Positions 17,608 through 27,081 of a stretch of 57,654 nucleotides of DNA are shown piece after piece. The stretch spans positions 1 through 57,654 of the forward strand of contig JANWWK010000051.1 in the NCBI GenBank assembly GCA_025056175.1, in the 5' to 3' direction. How positions within the stretch are numbered: the stretch's first letter is position 1; the number at the start of each line of letters is the position of its first letter. Origin of the DNA: Anaerolineales bacterium (GTDB taxonomy: Bacteria; Chloroflexota; Anaerolineae; Anaerolineales; Villigracilaceae). The notes under the pieces are model-generated. The model saw only the letters and a program-made list of their open reading frames with translations, did no database searches and had not been told where the DNA came from. A program made the position numbers and the translations under genes.

Positions 17608-17663
17608 GTTGCATCTCCCACCAGAGATGCAACGCGGCCGCGAACGTATTTTTCCCGTTCGCG
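17608..17663 (-). promoter_or_regulatory. Two tandem hairpins in the greA upstream region
   Basis: A perfect 10-bp hairpin, GTTGCATCTC (17608-17617) with its complement (17624-17633), and an 8-bp hairpin, CGCGAACG (17639-17646) with CGTTCGCG (17656-17663). They lie between the PIG-L gene end (17694) and greA. Neither is followed by a good T-run on the minus strand, so they may be leader or stability structures. Confidence 0.45.
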
Positions 17664-17693
17664 TGCATACTATATCATGAATCCAGTCCAAAA

Positions 17694-18431
17694 TCAAGCG
17701 GTGTTATCGCGTTCCCACAAGACCAACCCATTTTGGCGATGGGCATATTCTTTGATTTTCTGACGCATGTCGGCCACATCGGCAAAAAGCGAGGTGATTT
17801 GCGACGCATGGGCTTCGATGCTGTCTTGCCAGCCAGCCAGTCCCTGAGCGGAAATAAAGAAAGTTTTCCCGGTCATTCCTTCGGTCATCGGCGCAAGCGA
17901 ATCGGTGTGCCAGAACACATACGGCACATCGGCGTAATACCAGAGTGGCCGTCCCAACTGTTCGATGGCTTTGCGGGTGAGAACGTGGTCTACGTGTCCG
18001 CCTATCGCCAGCGGGCAGACGATGGTGTCATACTGGCGCAGACGGGCGGCAACCTGTTCAGCGATTTCCTGCACGAGGGCGCCCTCACGCGGATTGGGGG
18101 GGACGAAAATTCCCTCCGGGTAATAGAGCGTTCCAGTTTGGGAACGTCGGTAGATACTATCGGGGAAGGGGAAGTGATGAATGGAAGCTCCCACGCGCCG
18201 GGCTGAATTCTGGTCTTCTCCGCGCCGCAGGGTAACCGTCTCCTGGGCGTTGGCGGTCTGCCAGCTGGCATGTAATTGTTGGGCCAGCGCCGATTCCGCA
18301 CCGATGGGTGGGTCGCCGGCCATAATCGTCCAGATTTCGACCGGGATGCCGCTGTGGGTTTGTTCCCAAATCAGCCCGCCGCAGGAGAGAACGGCGTCAT
18401 CGAAGTGTGGGGAGATATATATCCAGCGCAT
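17694..18431 (-). CDS. PIG-L family (LmbE-like) deacetylase
   Basis: A 245-residue member of the PIG-L/LmbE zinc-dependent N-deacetylase family, which acts on N-acetylglucosamine-linked substrates. The zinc motif near the N-terminus is PHFDDAVLSCGG, a variant of the usual AHPDDE; the second site is GGHVDHVLTRKA. The ATG at 18431 has GGGGAG upstream and places the motif at the N-terminus; the open frame extends to 18629 but overlaps the unrelated sbcD end. It follows the SbcD/YfhO/glycosyltransferase unit, which fits a role in cell-surface glycan or glycolipid modification. The substrate is unknown. Confidence 0.85.
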   Translation of the reverse strand: MRWIYISPHFDDAVLSCGGLIWEQTHSGIPVEIWTIMAGDPPIGAESALAQQLHASWQTANAQETVTLRRGEDQNSARRVGASIHHFPFPDSIYRRSQTGTLYYPEGIFVPPNPREGALVQEIAEQVAARLRQYDTIVCPLAIGGHVDHVLTRKAIEQLGRPLWYYADVPYVFWHTDSLAPMTEGMTGKTFFISAQGLAGWQDSIEAHASQITSLFADVADMRQKIKEYAHRQNGLVLWERDNTA

Positions 18432-18495
18432 ATTCTCCCCTATGATATGAGATTTTTTGTTTGAATGCATGGCAATACCGTAATAGAGAGATTGG

Positions 18496-19749
18496 TCATT
18501 CGTGTTCCGCGTTCCCTGTTTCCCTGCTTCCCTGCTCACCTGTATCCGCCTCCACGATTTCCTTCGCCAGGGCGTTGAGGGCTTCAGCTTCGGCGGAGTC
18601 GAGGTGGTTAGATTTCCAGTACAGGTCAAGCAGTTCCAGCGGGGTGAGGGTCGCTATCGTTTCGTTTTGCGGCAGACGGATACGCGCTTCAATTTGGGGA
18701 CGCTTAATCAGATGGAACTCGAAGCATTCGGCGGTGTAGCGGCGTAGTTCGGCTTCGTCAATTAATTTTTCGTAATCGCGGGGGTAATCTACCGTCAGTT
18801 TGACGATGGCATCTTTGAGTTTTTTCGGGCCAGGCAGGGCTGCTTTGAGTTGCGCGGTGATGTTTTCTGGTGATTCGAGCCTGGCCCAGGCTTCGATGAA
18901 AGGACGCACTCCTTCCAGTTTGCGCCACTGGACATCGGTCTTGCCCTTTTGCACTTCGGCTACGATGAAAAATTTGTCGTCGTGCGCCTCGCCGAAATCT
19001 ACCCGTTCGATGGAGCCGGGGTAGATGACCGGCGGGTGACCGTCCTCGTTCAGGTTTTGGGCTTTGTGGATGTGTCCAAGCGCCACGTAGTCGAAGCGCG
19101 GGTCTTTGACGAGCGAACCTGGTAGAACCACGTCTGCGCCGAGCATGACCATGCGTTCCGCACCGTAGGATGCACCCTGCACCGAAGCGTGGGCGGTGAG
19201 AATGAGCGGCAGGGAAGGGTCGGCCTGTTGAATGTAGCGTTGTACCAGCTCGGTCAGGGTGCTTTCGATTTCGATGCAGGCTTTATCGGCGTCTACATCC
19301 AGCGCGGCCATCACCCCGGAACGTGAAACCCACGGTAGCCCGATGACCTGTACGGGCAGGCCGAGTTGTTCGGCGGTGAGCAGCCGGGGACTGGCAATAA
19401 CGTGAACAAAAGGCACGGCGAGCGTGTCAAATTCCTGGATGGCATGCGCCCGTCCGATGGAGGGGGAGACATCGTGGTTGCCAACCAGCAGAATGGTGGG
19501 AATTTTTGCCTGCGAAAGCCGGACAATCCGTTTGCCCCACTCGCGTTGGAAGGTGGGGGCGGGCGTGCGGTCTTTGTAGGCGTCTCCCGCGAAAATCACC
19601 AGGTCAACCCGCTCGCTAATGGCGGTTTCGACAATTGTGTCGAGGGATTTGAGAAAGTCCAGCACCCGCAGCGGAAGTCCGGTCTGCGGGTCGTGGCGGC
19701 CATAATTCGCCATGTCAATATGCGCGTCGGCAAAGTGAAGCAGCTTCAT
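18496..19749 (-). CDS. sbcD: SbcD-like metallophosphoesterase / DNA exonuclease
   Basis: A 417-residue Mre11/SbcD-type phosphoesterase. Metal-binding motifs in order are FADAHID, FAGDAYKDR, VGNHDVS, TAHASVQG and LGHIHKAQ, covering all five canonical segments. A C-terminal capping region follows (PRDYEKLIDEAELRRYTAECFEFHLIK). SbcD normally works with the SMC-like ATPase SbcC; no sbcC is adjacent or in the window. Its ATG overlaps the stop of the YfhO gene as ATGA, so it is translationally coupled to a membrane protein of the envelope, which is an odd pairing. Confidence 0.88.
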   Translation of the reverse strand: MKLLHFADAHIDMANYGRHDPQTGLPLRVLDFLKSLDTIVETAISERVDLVIFAGDAYKDRTPAPTFQREWGKRIVRLSQAKIPTILLVGNHDVSPSIGRAHAIQEFDTLAVPFVHVIASPRLLTAEQLGLPVQVIGLPWVSRSGVMAALDVDADKACIEIESTLTELVQRYIQQADPSLPLILTAHASVQGASYGAERMVMLGADVVLPGSLVKDPRFDYVALGHIHKAQNLNEDGHPPVIYPGSIERVDFGEAHDDKFFIVAEVQKGKTDVQWRKLEGVRPFIEAWARLESPENITAQLKAALPGPKKLKDAIVKLTVDYPRDYEKLIDEAELRRYTAECFEFHLIKRPQIEARIRLPQNETIATLTPLELLDLYWKSNHLDSAEAEALNALAKEIVEADTGEQGSRETGNAEHE

Positions 19750-22529
19750 GTCATTTTGCGTCGGTCGAGAGAAAGGGCGGTCAAGAACAGCAACAGGGTC
19801 GAAATCAGGGAGACGCCCAGCCCCAGATAGAAACTCATCGGAACGAAGCGGAATTCTATCCGATGTTCGCCCGGCGCGCCAATCGAAATGCCGCGCAGTG
19901 TGCCATAGGTTTTATAGATGGGCGTTTCCTGACCGTCTATGAAGGCTTTCCAGCCGGGATACCACGTATCGGCCAGCACCAGAAAGGCCTGAGAATTGGT
20001 TCGGATGCGCAAAGTGACCGTTTCATTTTCATAGGTTTCTTCAAGAATTTCTCCCAGCGAGAGTCCCGTCCACTCTGACGGCAGACCCTCTGCCAGGGCG
20101 GTGGTGGAGGGGTCGAACTCGGGCGCGAGCCACAGGTAGTAAAACACATCGCCCCAGCCGTTGACCGGAATCACCCGTTCGACAAAACGCGCGCGCGGCA
20201 GGGCGTTGCGGTTTTCGTAGAGCGTGATGTCATTGGGCGCGTCATAAACCCGCCGGTAGAGGGCTGTATCGCCTTCGGCTTCTCCCTGCCAGAGCGGCAC
20301 AGGAATATCCTGGCTTTCGAGCCGGGTCAGGGTTACGTTGCGGACTTCATAGGGCTGTTCGGAATAGGTGAAAACGCGCAAATAGCTTTCTGCGGGGACG
20401 TAATCGTGTGTGAAGATGAGAAAACGATAGGAGCGGAATGTTTTGGTTATGGTGAGGGGGTCAATCAGCCGTTCCTGCCCGGCGCCATCGTAGTTTTTGC
20501 CGAAAAAATCCACAATCAGCGGTTTGGCGGCTGTCCCGACGGGAATCCGCGCTTCGAGCGTGACCTGGTAGGTGGCATTTGGCTGGATGGGGAAGGAAAT
20601 CTGTAGCAGGCCGGGTTCTTTTTTCTTTCCCTCCCGGCGGCCTTGCAGCGTGGCAATTGTTCCTGAAGCAGAAGCCGGCGAGACGAATTCCCAGCCTGGC
20701 GAATCGAAACCCTGCACCAGCACTTCGCCGGGTTGATTGCCGCCGGAGGCTTTCACCCGCGCAATGTAATCTTTTTGTTCCGCGCTGGAAGTTATCAGGT
20801 AGCGGGTGGACAGGACGGATAGGACGCGGTTGTTGGCAATCAGGTCACGCTTGCGCCCGGCGGGAGCGTCCAAATTGAATGTAGTGATGGCAACGTAGTC
20901 CTTGAGCCAGATGTTGGAGTAGGCATTGATGACGGGAATGCCGTAGAGCATGTTCAGGTTGGGCTGGAGTTCGCGCTCCTGGCCCTGAAAGTTGAGCGGG
21001 TAAACGCGGCCTGGCGCCTGCCGGATGTACTCTGCTGCCGGGTTTGGCTGCCCTTCAACGAAGAGCAGGCGGGGATACTCATTGAATGGACGCCCGAACG
21101 TAAACAGGTCGGCCAGCAAGAGCAGGCTGAGCGCGCCCCACATAAAGGGGGTCTGCCGGTAACGGTAGAGCAGCGCCAGGCCGAGAATCGACAGCATCAG
21201 GAACGCGAGCGGCAGATACACCGTTGGGGATGACAGACGGAGATTTTGCAGCCAGGCTTCCTGTTCGCGCAGGTGAGGAAACAGAGAATCCCATCCGAAC
21301 AGGACAAAGCCGCTCCAGGCCAGAAAGGCGGCAGAGAGCGCGGCGAGAAGGAGAAAATACGTTTTCTTTTCCAGCGTTTGATGCAAGAGAGCCTGCGCTG
21401 CCAGGGCGCTCAAGGCCGCCGTTGCGAAACTGAACTCCAGCCAGTTGCGCGCTGGGACGCGGAACATGTTGTAGAGCGGCACGCGGTACATGAGCCGATA
21501 GAGCGGAGTCGAATCTCCGAGAGCCAGCAAGAAGGCTCCCAGCGCCACCAATGCCCAAAAATAGACCTGCCGGTCGCGTTTGGGCAGGAGCAGTGCCAGC
21601 GCAGAGAGGAAAAGCGGCAGAATGCCCACGTAACCAGTCAGTTCCATCAGGTTCGGTTCGCCAAAGTAGGGTGCGGGGAAGAGGCTTTCCCTGTTTGCTC
21701 CGAACAAATATGGAAACAGGAGCATGGGCAGTTGATAGAGCGGGAAGGAGAACGAAGCAAAGAATTCGTAGGAGATTTTTTCGCGCGTGACGAGCGGCAG
21801 GGATTCGAGAATTGGAAAGACCTGCGCGGCGGCAATCGCCACCCCGCCCGGGAAGATGACCGCCGAAGCCAGTAGCGCGGTTTTCAGCCGCGCCAGGAGC
21901 GGCTCACCGGGCGATTCCTGCCCGGTCAGCGCGCGAAACCAGAGGTAGGGAAACGAAACCATCCCGATATACAGCGAGACGGCGGGATAATCCCCGAACA
22001 GGTTCAGCCCAAAGGCCAGCGCAGCCAGCGCCAGGTGCAGCCAACGGCGGGATTGCAGCCAGGTTTCGATGGCGTAGAGCAGAATCGGCAGGTAGGCCAT
22101 CGTGACGATAATCATGTAATGCGCCAGGTGCGCCGAAGCAAAGCCGCAAAACATGAATGCCAGCCCGCCTAAAAAGGCCGGCGGCGCGTCCAGGCGCAGT
22201 TTGCGCAGAAAGAGAAACGTGAACATGCCTGCCAGCGCGTAATGGGAGAGAATTAGCAGGTTGTAGCCAAACGGGTTGGGGAACAACGCCATCACCACGA
22301 CCGAAGGCAGGTAGAGGAATTGGAAGCCAATGTCTTTGAACGTGAAAGTTCCCGCCTGCAAATAGGGGTTCCAGGCCGAAAGGCTGGCCCCGAACAGTTT
22401 GGTGGGCAGACCGCTGATGTAGCCGTCGCCCGGGGCGAGCGGCGCGCGCAAAACATCTACCCCCAGCCCGAAGAAAAACCAGGGCAGCAGCAGGTAGAGG
22501 GCGAGGATGGCGGCATCGGTACGTTTCAT
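19746..22529 (-). CDS. YfhO-family multi-spanning membrane protein
   Basis: A 927-residue protein with a dozen or more predicted membrane helices in its N-terminal two thirds and a soluble C-terminal part. Typical YfhO/GT-C-like features are LAPGDGY near the N-terminus, the acidic first loop, and ALPRARFVERVIPV, LVLADTWYPGWKAFIDGQ and PIYKTYGTLRGISIGAPGEHRIEFRFVP at the end. YfhO of Gram-positives is implicated in glycosylating lipoteichoic acid (family knowledge). Here it follows a family 2 glycosyltransferase 2 bases earlier, so a lipid-linked sugar donor and surface glycosylation role is inferred. An upstream TTG overlapping the previous stop is an alternative start. Confidence 0.85.
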   Translation of the reverse strand: MKRTDAAILALYLLLPWFFFGLGVDVLRAPLAPGDGYISGLPTKLFGASLSAWNPYLQAGTFTFKDIGFQFLYLPSVVVMALFPNPFGYNLLILSHYALAGMFTFLFLRKLRLDAPPAFLGGLAFMFCGFASAHLAHYMIIVTMAYLPILLYAIETWLQSRRWLHLALAALAFGLNLFGDYPAVSLYIGMVSFPYLWFRALTGQESPGEPLLARLKTALLASAVIFPGGVAIAAAQVFPILESLPLVTREKISYEFFASFSFPLYQLPMLLFPYLFGANRESLFPAPYFGEPNLMELTGYVGILPLFLSALALLLPKRDRQVYFWALVALGAFLLALGDSTPLYRLMYRVPLYNMFRVPARNWLEFSFATAALSALAAQALLHQTLEKKTYFLLLAALSAAFLAWSGFVLFGWDSLFPHLREQEAWLQNLRLSSPTVYLPLAFLMLSILGLALLYRYRQTPFMWGALSLLLLADLFTFGRPFNEYPRLLFVEGQPNPAAEYIRQAPGRVYPLNFQGQERELQPNLNMLYGIPVINAYSNIWLKDYVAITTFNLDAPAGRKRDLIANNRVLSVLSTRYLITSSAEQKDYIARVKASGGNQPGEVLVQGFDSPGWEFVSPASASGTIATLQGRREGKKKEPGLLQISFPIQPNATYQVTLEARIPVGTAAKPLIVDFFGKNYDGAGQERLIDPLTITKTFRSYRFLIFTHDYVPAESYLRVFTYSEQPYEVRNVTLTRLESQDIPVPLWQGEAEGDTALYRRVYDAPNDITLYENRNALPRARFVERVIPVNGWGDVFYYLWLAPEFDPSTTALAEGLPSEWTGLSLGEILEETYENETVTLRIRTNSQAFLVLADTWYPGWKAFIDGQETPIYKTYGTLRGISIGAPGEHRIEFRFVPMSFYLGLGVSLISTLLLFLTALSLDRRKMT

Positions 22530-22531
22530 CG

Positions 22532-23476
22532 TCAACCCAGCGGGTTCTTTTGCTCAAAAATCTCGTCAATCACATACGGCGGGCGGCGGCGGATTTCATC
22601 CAGCGCGCGCCAGAGATATTCGCCCAGAATGCCGAGCAGGGTCATTTGCACGCCGGAGGTAAAGGTCAGGATAATCATGGTCGAAACCCAGCCTTCCACG
22701 CGAATCCCAACAAACAGCCAGTAGAAAAAGATGAACGCGCCATACAGAAATGCGCCCAGCGCCACCAGAAAGCCGACCAGCGAGAGCAGTTGAATGGGGA
22801 AATACGAGAAGGCCACAAAGGTATCGATGAATAGCTTGAGTTTTTTGGAAAGAGTCCAGCGCGATTTGCCCTTACGGCGTTTGCGGCGGGTGTAGGGGAT
22901 AAGAACCGGGCGGAAACCGAGCCAGAAGATGAGCGTCAGCAGGTTGGTGTTCTTTTCGTGGATGCGGTTGATTTCCTGCACGACCTGGCGGTCAATCAGG
23001 AAGAAGTCGAATCCGCCGATGGGGTAATCGCGGATGGCAAAGCGGCGTATCAGGTCGTAATAACGGTTGGCAAACCAGGCCGAGAGAGGCGGGTCTTCAC
23101 GCTCCTGACGCACGGCGAACACGGCTTTGACGCCGTTTCGCCAGTGTGCGACCATCTCCAGGAACAATTCGGGCGGGTCTTGCAAATCGGCGGCAATCAT
23201 GCCCACGCAATCGCCGCTGGCAACGGCGAGACCGGCCTGAATGGCGGCCATCGAGCCGAAATTGCGCGTCAGTTTGACGATGCGGATGCAGTCGGGATGT
23301 CGAACCTGAAAATCGCGCAGGATTTCGAGCGAACGGTCGCCGGAGCCGTCATCCACGAAGACCAGTTCCAGGCGCATTTCGGGCAGTTGGCTGCTCAGCG
23401 CCAGCAGTTGGGGGACGGTCTCTGGCAGGTTGAGTTCGTTGTAATAGACCGGGACGACAATCGAGAAGGTCTTCAT
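22532..23476 (-). CDS. Family 2 glycosyltransferase, DPM1/GtrB type with two C-terminal membrane helices
   Basis: A 314-residue GT-A enzyme that transfers a sugar from a nucleotide donor to polyprenyl phosphate. Motifs are FSIVVPVYYNELNLPETV, ELVFVDDGSGDRSLEIL, KLTRNFGSMAAIQAGL, GMIAADLQDPPE (catalytic metal-binding DXD region) and YPIGGFDFFLIDRQVVQEI. Two hydrophobic helices at about 235-295 anchor it to the membrane. This matches bactoprenyl-phosphate glucosyltransferases such as GtrB/ArnC. It sits immediately upstream of the YfhO-like protein, a plausible user of its product. Confidence 0.92.
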   Translation of the reverse strand: MKTFSIVVPVYYNELNLPETVPQLLALSSQLPEMRLELVFVDDGSGDRSLEILRDFQVRHPDCIRIVKLTRNFGSMAAIQAGLAVASGDCVGMIAADLQDPPELFLEMVAHWRNGVKAVFAVRQEREDPPLSAWFANRYYDLIRRFAIRDYPIGGFDFFLIDRQVVQEINRIHEKNTNLLTLIFWLGFRPVLIPYTRRKRRKGKSRWTLSKKLKLFIDTFVAFSYFPIQLLSLVGFLVALGAFLYGAFIFFYWLFVGIRVEGWVSTMIILTFTSGVQMTLLGILGEYLWRALDEIRRRPPYVIDEIFEQKNPLG

Positions 23477-23491
23477 ACGGCATTTGGCGGG

Positions 23492-24859
23492 TTAGCGCAA
23501 TCCCCATTCTTTCAATCGCTGAATGCCCGGAGCAAAATTCGGGTTCAGGCGCACGGCTTCGAGCATGTCTTTGGCGGCAGGGCCGGTTTGCCCCAGGGCG
23601 TAATAGGCCATCGCGCGCCAGTACAGGCTTTCTTCAAGCGTTGGCCCTACGGAAGGCGTAGCGAGCGTGACGTTGGCGAGGTTGATGACATCCTGGTAAC
23701 GTCCGGTATAGAAGTAAGCCCAATACGGGCCGGTCTGATACCAGACCATGCGATAAGGCCGCTGGCTGTTGTCTTGCGTCAACCCGGCATAGAGGGTAAA
23801 GGCCTGGTCATAGGCTGCGGCGGCACCCGCGTAATCCTGCAATTGCACCAGGCTGGTGCCTTTGTTGAACCAGGAGAAGAACAGGTCAATTTCGGTCTGG
23901 GTCTGAATATCGGTTTCGGCCAGTTCCAGGGCATGACGGTACGCCCATTGCGGGTCGCTCCAGTTGCCCAATATGGTCATCAGCTCTTGTTCCCGTTCAG
24001 GCGGATAGACGACCATGAAGAGGTAGTTGAACGAGCGCCAGCCTTCCAGGAGCTCTTCGTAGGAAATGCGCCGGTTCTTGCGCGGTTTTTCCTCGTTCAG
24101 GTAATAGGCGTCTTGCACGATGAAGACGTTTTCGGCGTCATCATAACCGGTGACGAAGAGATAGTGTCCCATCCAGGTGCGCTTGCCCTGGGTATCGCGC
24201 TCGTAGTAGCCTTTTTCGATGACGGGGGGAAACCCGGCGCTCACGAGGGCTTTGAGCGTATTCAGTTCGCCGCCATGCCGGATGAGCGCGGCGTAATCAG
24301 TGTAATTGGTGACGAAATCGGCCATTTCATAGGGCATCACGTTCAGGTCAAGCCGTCCGCGTTCGATGAAGTTCTTGCTGGGGTCGGCAAAACCGGGCTT
24401 GACCACGCTGGCAACCTGGTCACGCAGGTCGTCGGTGCGTCCGGGCAGGCCTTTCCAGCCCCAAAATTTGAGCGCCATCACCAGGTTGGCCGGTCCGCAG
24501 TAGTTCCAGCGATTTTTCTGGTCAGTGTAGAAGCGGTCGCCTTTCAAGTCCACCCGTTGGGGCAGGGGCGTAGGGGTGATGGTGGGCGTATCGGTTGGGA
24601 GCGGCAGGGTTGGCGTCGCCGTCACCGGTGGTTCGACGCGCGTGACGATGGGCGTGGGCAGCGTCGTTGGGCCGGCAGTCGGCGCGGCGGGGATGAAAAC
24701 CTGCTCGGCAGGTGGGCGGAAGAACTGGCGGATTTTTGCCTGGAACGCCTCGACCCGCCAGGCGAGCCGGGAGTGGACGAAAGGGAGGTTGTAGATGGCC
24801 GTTGCCAATATCAGCAAGCCGATGACGGCCAGAACGATTCGGTGGGGGCGTTTGAACAT
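23492..24859 (-). CDS. Membrane-anchored C39-like peptidase domain with TPR repeats
   Basis: A 455-residue exported protein. An N-terminal membrane helix (VLAVIGLLILATAIYNLPFV) leads to a Pro/Thr linker (60-100). A papain-like C39_2 domain has the catalytic Cys121 in NYCGPANLVMALKFWG and His232 in MGHYLFVTGYDD, with Asp240 nearby. The C-terminal 150 residues are TPR-like helices (FNKGTSLVQLQDYAGAAAAYDQAFTLY, AMAYYALGQTGPAAKDMLEAVRLNPNF). It probably acts outside the membrane as a peptidase or peptide-binding factor. It heads the envelope unit; TATAAT lies 7 bases before its ATG. Confidence 0.83.
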   Translation of the reverse strand: MFKRPHRIVLAVIGLLILATAIYNLPFVHSRLAWRVEAFQAKIRQFFRPPAEQVFIPAAPTAGPTTLPTPIVTRVEPPVTATPTLPLPTDTPTITPTPLPQRVDLKGDRFYTDQKNRWNYCGPANLVMALKFWGWKGLPGRTDDLRDQVASVVKPGFADPSKNFIERGRLDLNVMPYEMADFVTNYTDYAALIRHGGELNTLKALVSAGFPPVIEKGYYERDTQGKRTWMGHYLFVTGYDDAENVFIVQDAYYLNEEKPRKNRRISYEELLEGWRSFNYLFMVVYPPEREQELMTILGNWSDPQWAYRHALELAETDIQTQTEIDLFFSWFNKGTSLVQLQDYAGAAAAYDQAFTLYAGLTQDNSQRPYRMVWYQTGPYWAYFYTGRYQDVINLANVTLATPSVGPTLEESLYWRAMAYYALGQTGPAAKDMLEAVRLNPNFAPGIQRLKEWGLR

Positions 24860-24866
24860 GGCGGAG

Positions 24867-24872
24867 ATTATA
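24867..24872 (-). promoter_or_regulatory. TATAAT -10 box 7 bases before ATG (leaderless start)
   Basis: Perfect -10 hexamer on the minus strand at 24872-24867, with only CTCCGCC before the ATG at 24859. Transcription would begin at or near the start codon. No Shine-Dalgarno is present. Confidence 0.55.
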
Positions 24873-24895
24873 AACGTAATCCATCTCTCAAACGA

Positions 24896-24932
24896 TAAAA
24901 AGACAGGCGATTCTTGCAGAATCGCCTGTCTT
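24896..24932 (-). terminator. Terminator of the second dnaK
   Basis: A 15-bp stem, AAGACAGGCGATTCT (24900-24914) and its complement (24918-24932) around TGC, followed on the minus strand by TTTTT. Confidence 0.88.
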
Positions 24933-24952
24933 CTCGTTGATGTATCTTATGC

Positions 24953-26833
24953 TTACGCGTCTTTCACTTCGCCATCTACCACATCATCGCCGGAGGGCGG
25001 GGTGGCAGTGCCAGGCTGACCTTGCGCCTGGGGCTGACTGTAGAGTTTCTCGCTCAACTTGTAGAAGGATTGCTGCAAGGTTTCGCTGGCCTTGCGGATA
25101 CGGTTGGCGTCGTCGCTGTTGAGCGCAGATTTCAGGTCGTTGATTTTGGCTTCCACTTCACCGCGTTCGGCAGAGGGAAGTTTCTCGCCCAGGTCGCGCA
25201 TGGTCTTTTCCACCTGGTAAATCAGGTTATCGGCCTGGTTGCGGGCTTCAATCAGTTCCTTGCGTTTCTTGTCTTCGGCTTCGTGTGCCTGCGCTTCTTT
25301 GACCATGCGTTCGATGTCCTGCTTGCTCAGGTTGGTGGAAGCCGTCACGGTCACCTTCTGCTCTTTGCCGGTGGCTTTATCGCGGGCGGTGACGTGCAGG
25401 ATGCCGTTGGCATCAATATCGAAGGTCACTTCGATTTGTGGCGTGCCACGCGGCGCAGGCGGGATGCCATCCAGGCGGAATCGGCCCAGACTCATGTTAT
25501 CGGCAGCCATCGGGCGCTCGCCTTGCAGGATGTGAATATCTACGGCGGTCTGTCCATCGGCGGCGGTGGAGTAAATTTCGGTCTTTTTCACCGGGATGGT
25601 GGTGTTGCGCTCAATCATGACGGTCATCACGCCGCCCAGGGTTTCAACGCCCAGCGAGAGCGGGGTGACATCCAGGAGCAGAATGTCGCGCACTTCACCG
25701 CCCAGTACGCCACCCTGGATGGCCGCGCCAATCGCTACGACTTCATCTGGGTTGACGGATTTGTTCGGCTCTTTGCCGGTCAGTTTTCGTACCAATTCCT
25801 GCACCATCGGCATACGCGTTGAACCGCCTACGAGGACAACTTCGTCCAGGTCGCTCGCCTTCAGGCCGGCATCGCGCAGCGCGTTCTCAAACGGAATGCG
25901 GCAGCGGTTGAGCAGGTCTTCGGTCATTTGCTCAAATCTGGCACGGGTCAGTTTGAGGAGCAGGTGCTTGGGGCCGCTGGCATCGGCGGTGATGTAGGGC
26001 AGGTTAATTTCGGTCTCCATCATGCTGGAGAGCTCGATTTTGGCTTTTTCGGCAGCCTCGCGCAGGCGTTGCAGCGCCTGACGGTCGGTGCGCAGGTCAA
26101 TGCCTTCCTGTTTCTTGAATTCATCGGCCGCCCAGTTGACGATGCGCTGGTCCCAGTCATCGCCGCCCAGGTGCGTGTCGCCGCTGGTGGCTTTGACTTC
26201 GATGACGCCTTCGCCGACTTCCAGGATGGAGACATCAAACGTACCACCGCCCAGGTCGAACACCAGGATGGTTTCGTTGGATTTCTTATCCAGCCCGTAG
26301 GCCAGCGCGGCAGCGGTCGGTTCGTTGATGATGCGTTTTACGTCCAAACCGGCAATCCGCCCGGCGTCTTTGGTGGCCTGGCGCTGCGAGTCGTTGAAGT
26401 AGGCCGGAACGGTAATGACCGCTTCGGTGACAGATTCACCCAGGTAAGCCTCGGCATCGGCTTTGAGTTTCGCCAGCACCATTGCTGAAATTTCTTGCGG
26501 GCTGTATTCGCGCCCTGTCACCGGGATTTTGACGCGCACATCATCCGCCGGTCCTTCCACAACCTGATAAGGCACCATCTTTCGTTCGGTTTCTGTCTCC
26601 TCGAAGCGGCGTCCGATGAAGCGTTTGATAGAGTAAATGGTGTTTTCTGAGTTAATAACGGCCTGACGCTTGGCGGTTTGTCCGACCAGGCGTTCGCCGT
26701 TTTTGTTGAAGGCCACCACCGAGGGGCAGAGTCGTCCGCCTTCTGCAGTGCTGATGACGGTGGGCTGACCGCCTTCCATGACGGCAACGACGCTGTTGGT
26801 GGTGCCGAGGTCAATTCCGATGATTTTTCCCAT
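24953..26833 (-). CDS. dnaK: Molecular chaperone DnaK, second copy with canonical C-terminus
   Basis: A 626-residue Hsp70. ATPase motifs are [36 protein letters not shown] and [17 protein letters not shown]. The substrate domain begins [20 protein letters not shown]. The tail ends [13 protein letters not shown], the normal acidic Hsp70 ending that the operon copy lacks. It stands alone, with its own AGGAGTT site and terminator and no grpE, dnaJ or visible CIRCE element (TTAGCACTC-N9-GAGTGCTAA) in the 60 bases upstream. It may be the constitutive housekeeping copy; this is inference. Confidence 0.97.
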   Translation of the reverse strand: MGKIIGIDLGTTNSVVAVMEGGQPTVISTAEGGRLCPSVVAFNKNGERLVGQTAKRQAVINSENTIYSIKRFIGRRFEETETERKMVPYQVVEGPADDVRVKIPVTGREYSPQEISAMVLAKLKADAEAYLGESVTEAVITVPAYFNDSQRQATKDAGRIAGLDVKRIINEPTAAALAYGLDKKSNETILVFDLGGGTFDVSILEVGEGVIEVKATSGDTHLGGDDWDQRIVNWAADEFKKQEGIDLRTDRQALQRLREAAEKAKIELSSMMETEINLPYITADASGPKHLLLKLTRARFEQMTEDLLNRCRIPFENALRDAGLKASDLDEVVLVGGSTRMPMVQELVRKLTGKEPNKSVNPDEVVAIGAAIQGGVLGGEVRDILLLDVTPLSLGVETLGGVMTVMIERNTTIPVKKTEIYSTAADGQTAVDIHILQGERPMAADNMSLGRFRLDGIPPAPRGTPQIEVTFDIDANGILHVTARDKATGKEQKVTVTASTNLSKQDIERMVKEAQAHEAEDKKRKELIEARNQADNLIYQVEKTMRDLGEKLPSAERGEVEAKINDLKSALNSDDANRIRKASETLQQSFYKLSEKLYSQPQAQGQPGTATPPSGDDVVDGEVKDA

Positions 26834-27012
26834 GGTTCATAACTCCTGTTGCGATTAAGTTTCCGGGCTGATACCTGCCAAAGGATACTCTATGAATGAT
26901 AGAAAAACATTAACACGGCGTAGAAAAAGTGAAAGTGAATTCCTCAAGAGGCTGTTGGCGTGGTGGGCAAAAACGCTGTTTTCCCAAAAGCGGCAGAGCT
27001 CTATCGAAAAGC

Positions 27013-27038
27013 AGCGACCGCCATTTCTGACGGTCGCT
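27013..27038 (-). terminator. Terminator-like hairpin after the serine protease gene
   Basis: AGCGACCG (27013-27020) pairs with CGGTCGCT (27031-27038); on the minus strand a GCTTTTCG tail follows. The surrounding stretch 26834-27081 holds only the dnaK leader and this hairpin. Confidence 0.6.
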
Positions 27039-27081
27039 ACTGGTGTTGATGGAATTGTGGGCGAGGTTTTGCAAGAATGGG

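Noticed and set aside
22958-24898. A 646-codon open frame on the plus strand opposite the glycosyltransferase and C39-like genes
   Set aside because: It is the complement of two well-supported genes, has no ribosome site and no recognisable domain; its openness reflects GC-rich codon use.
26834-26892. A CIRCE element upstream of the second dnaK
   Set aside because: I looked for TTAGCACTC-N9-GAGTGCTAA and found no match.
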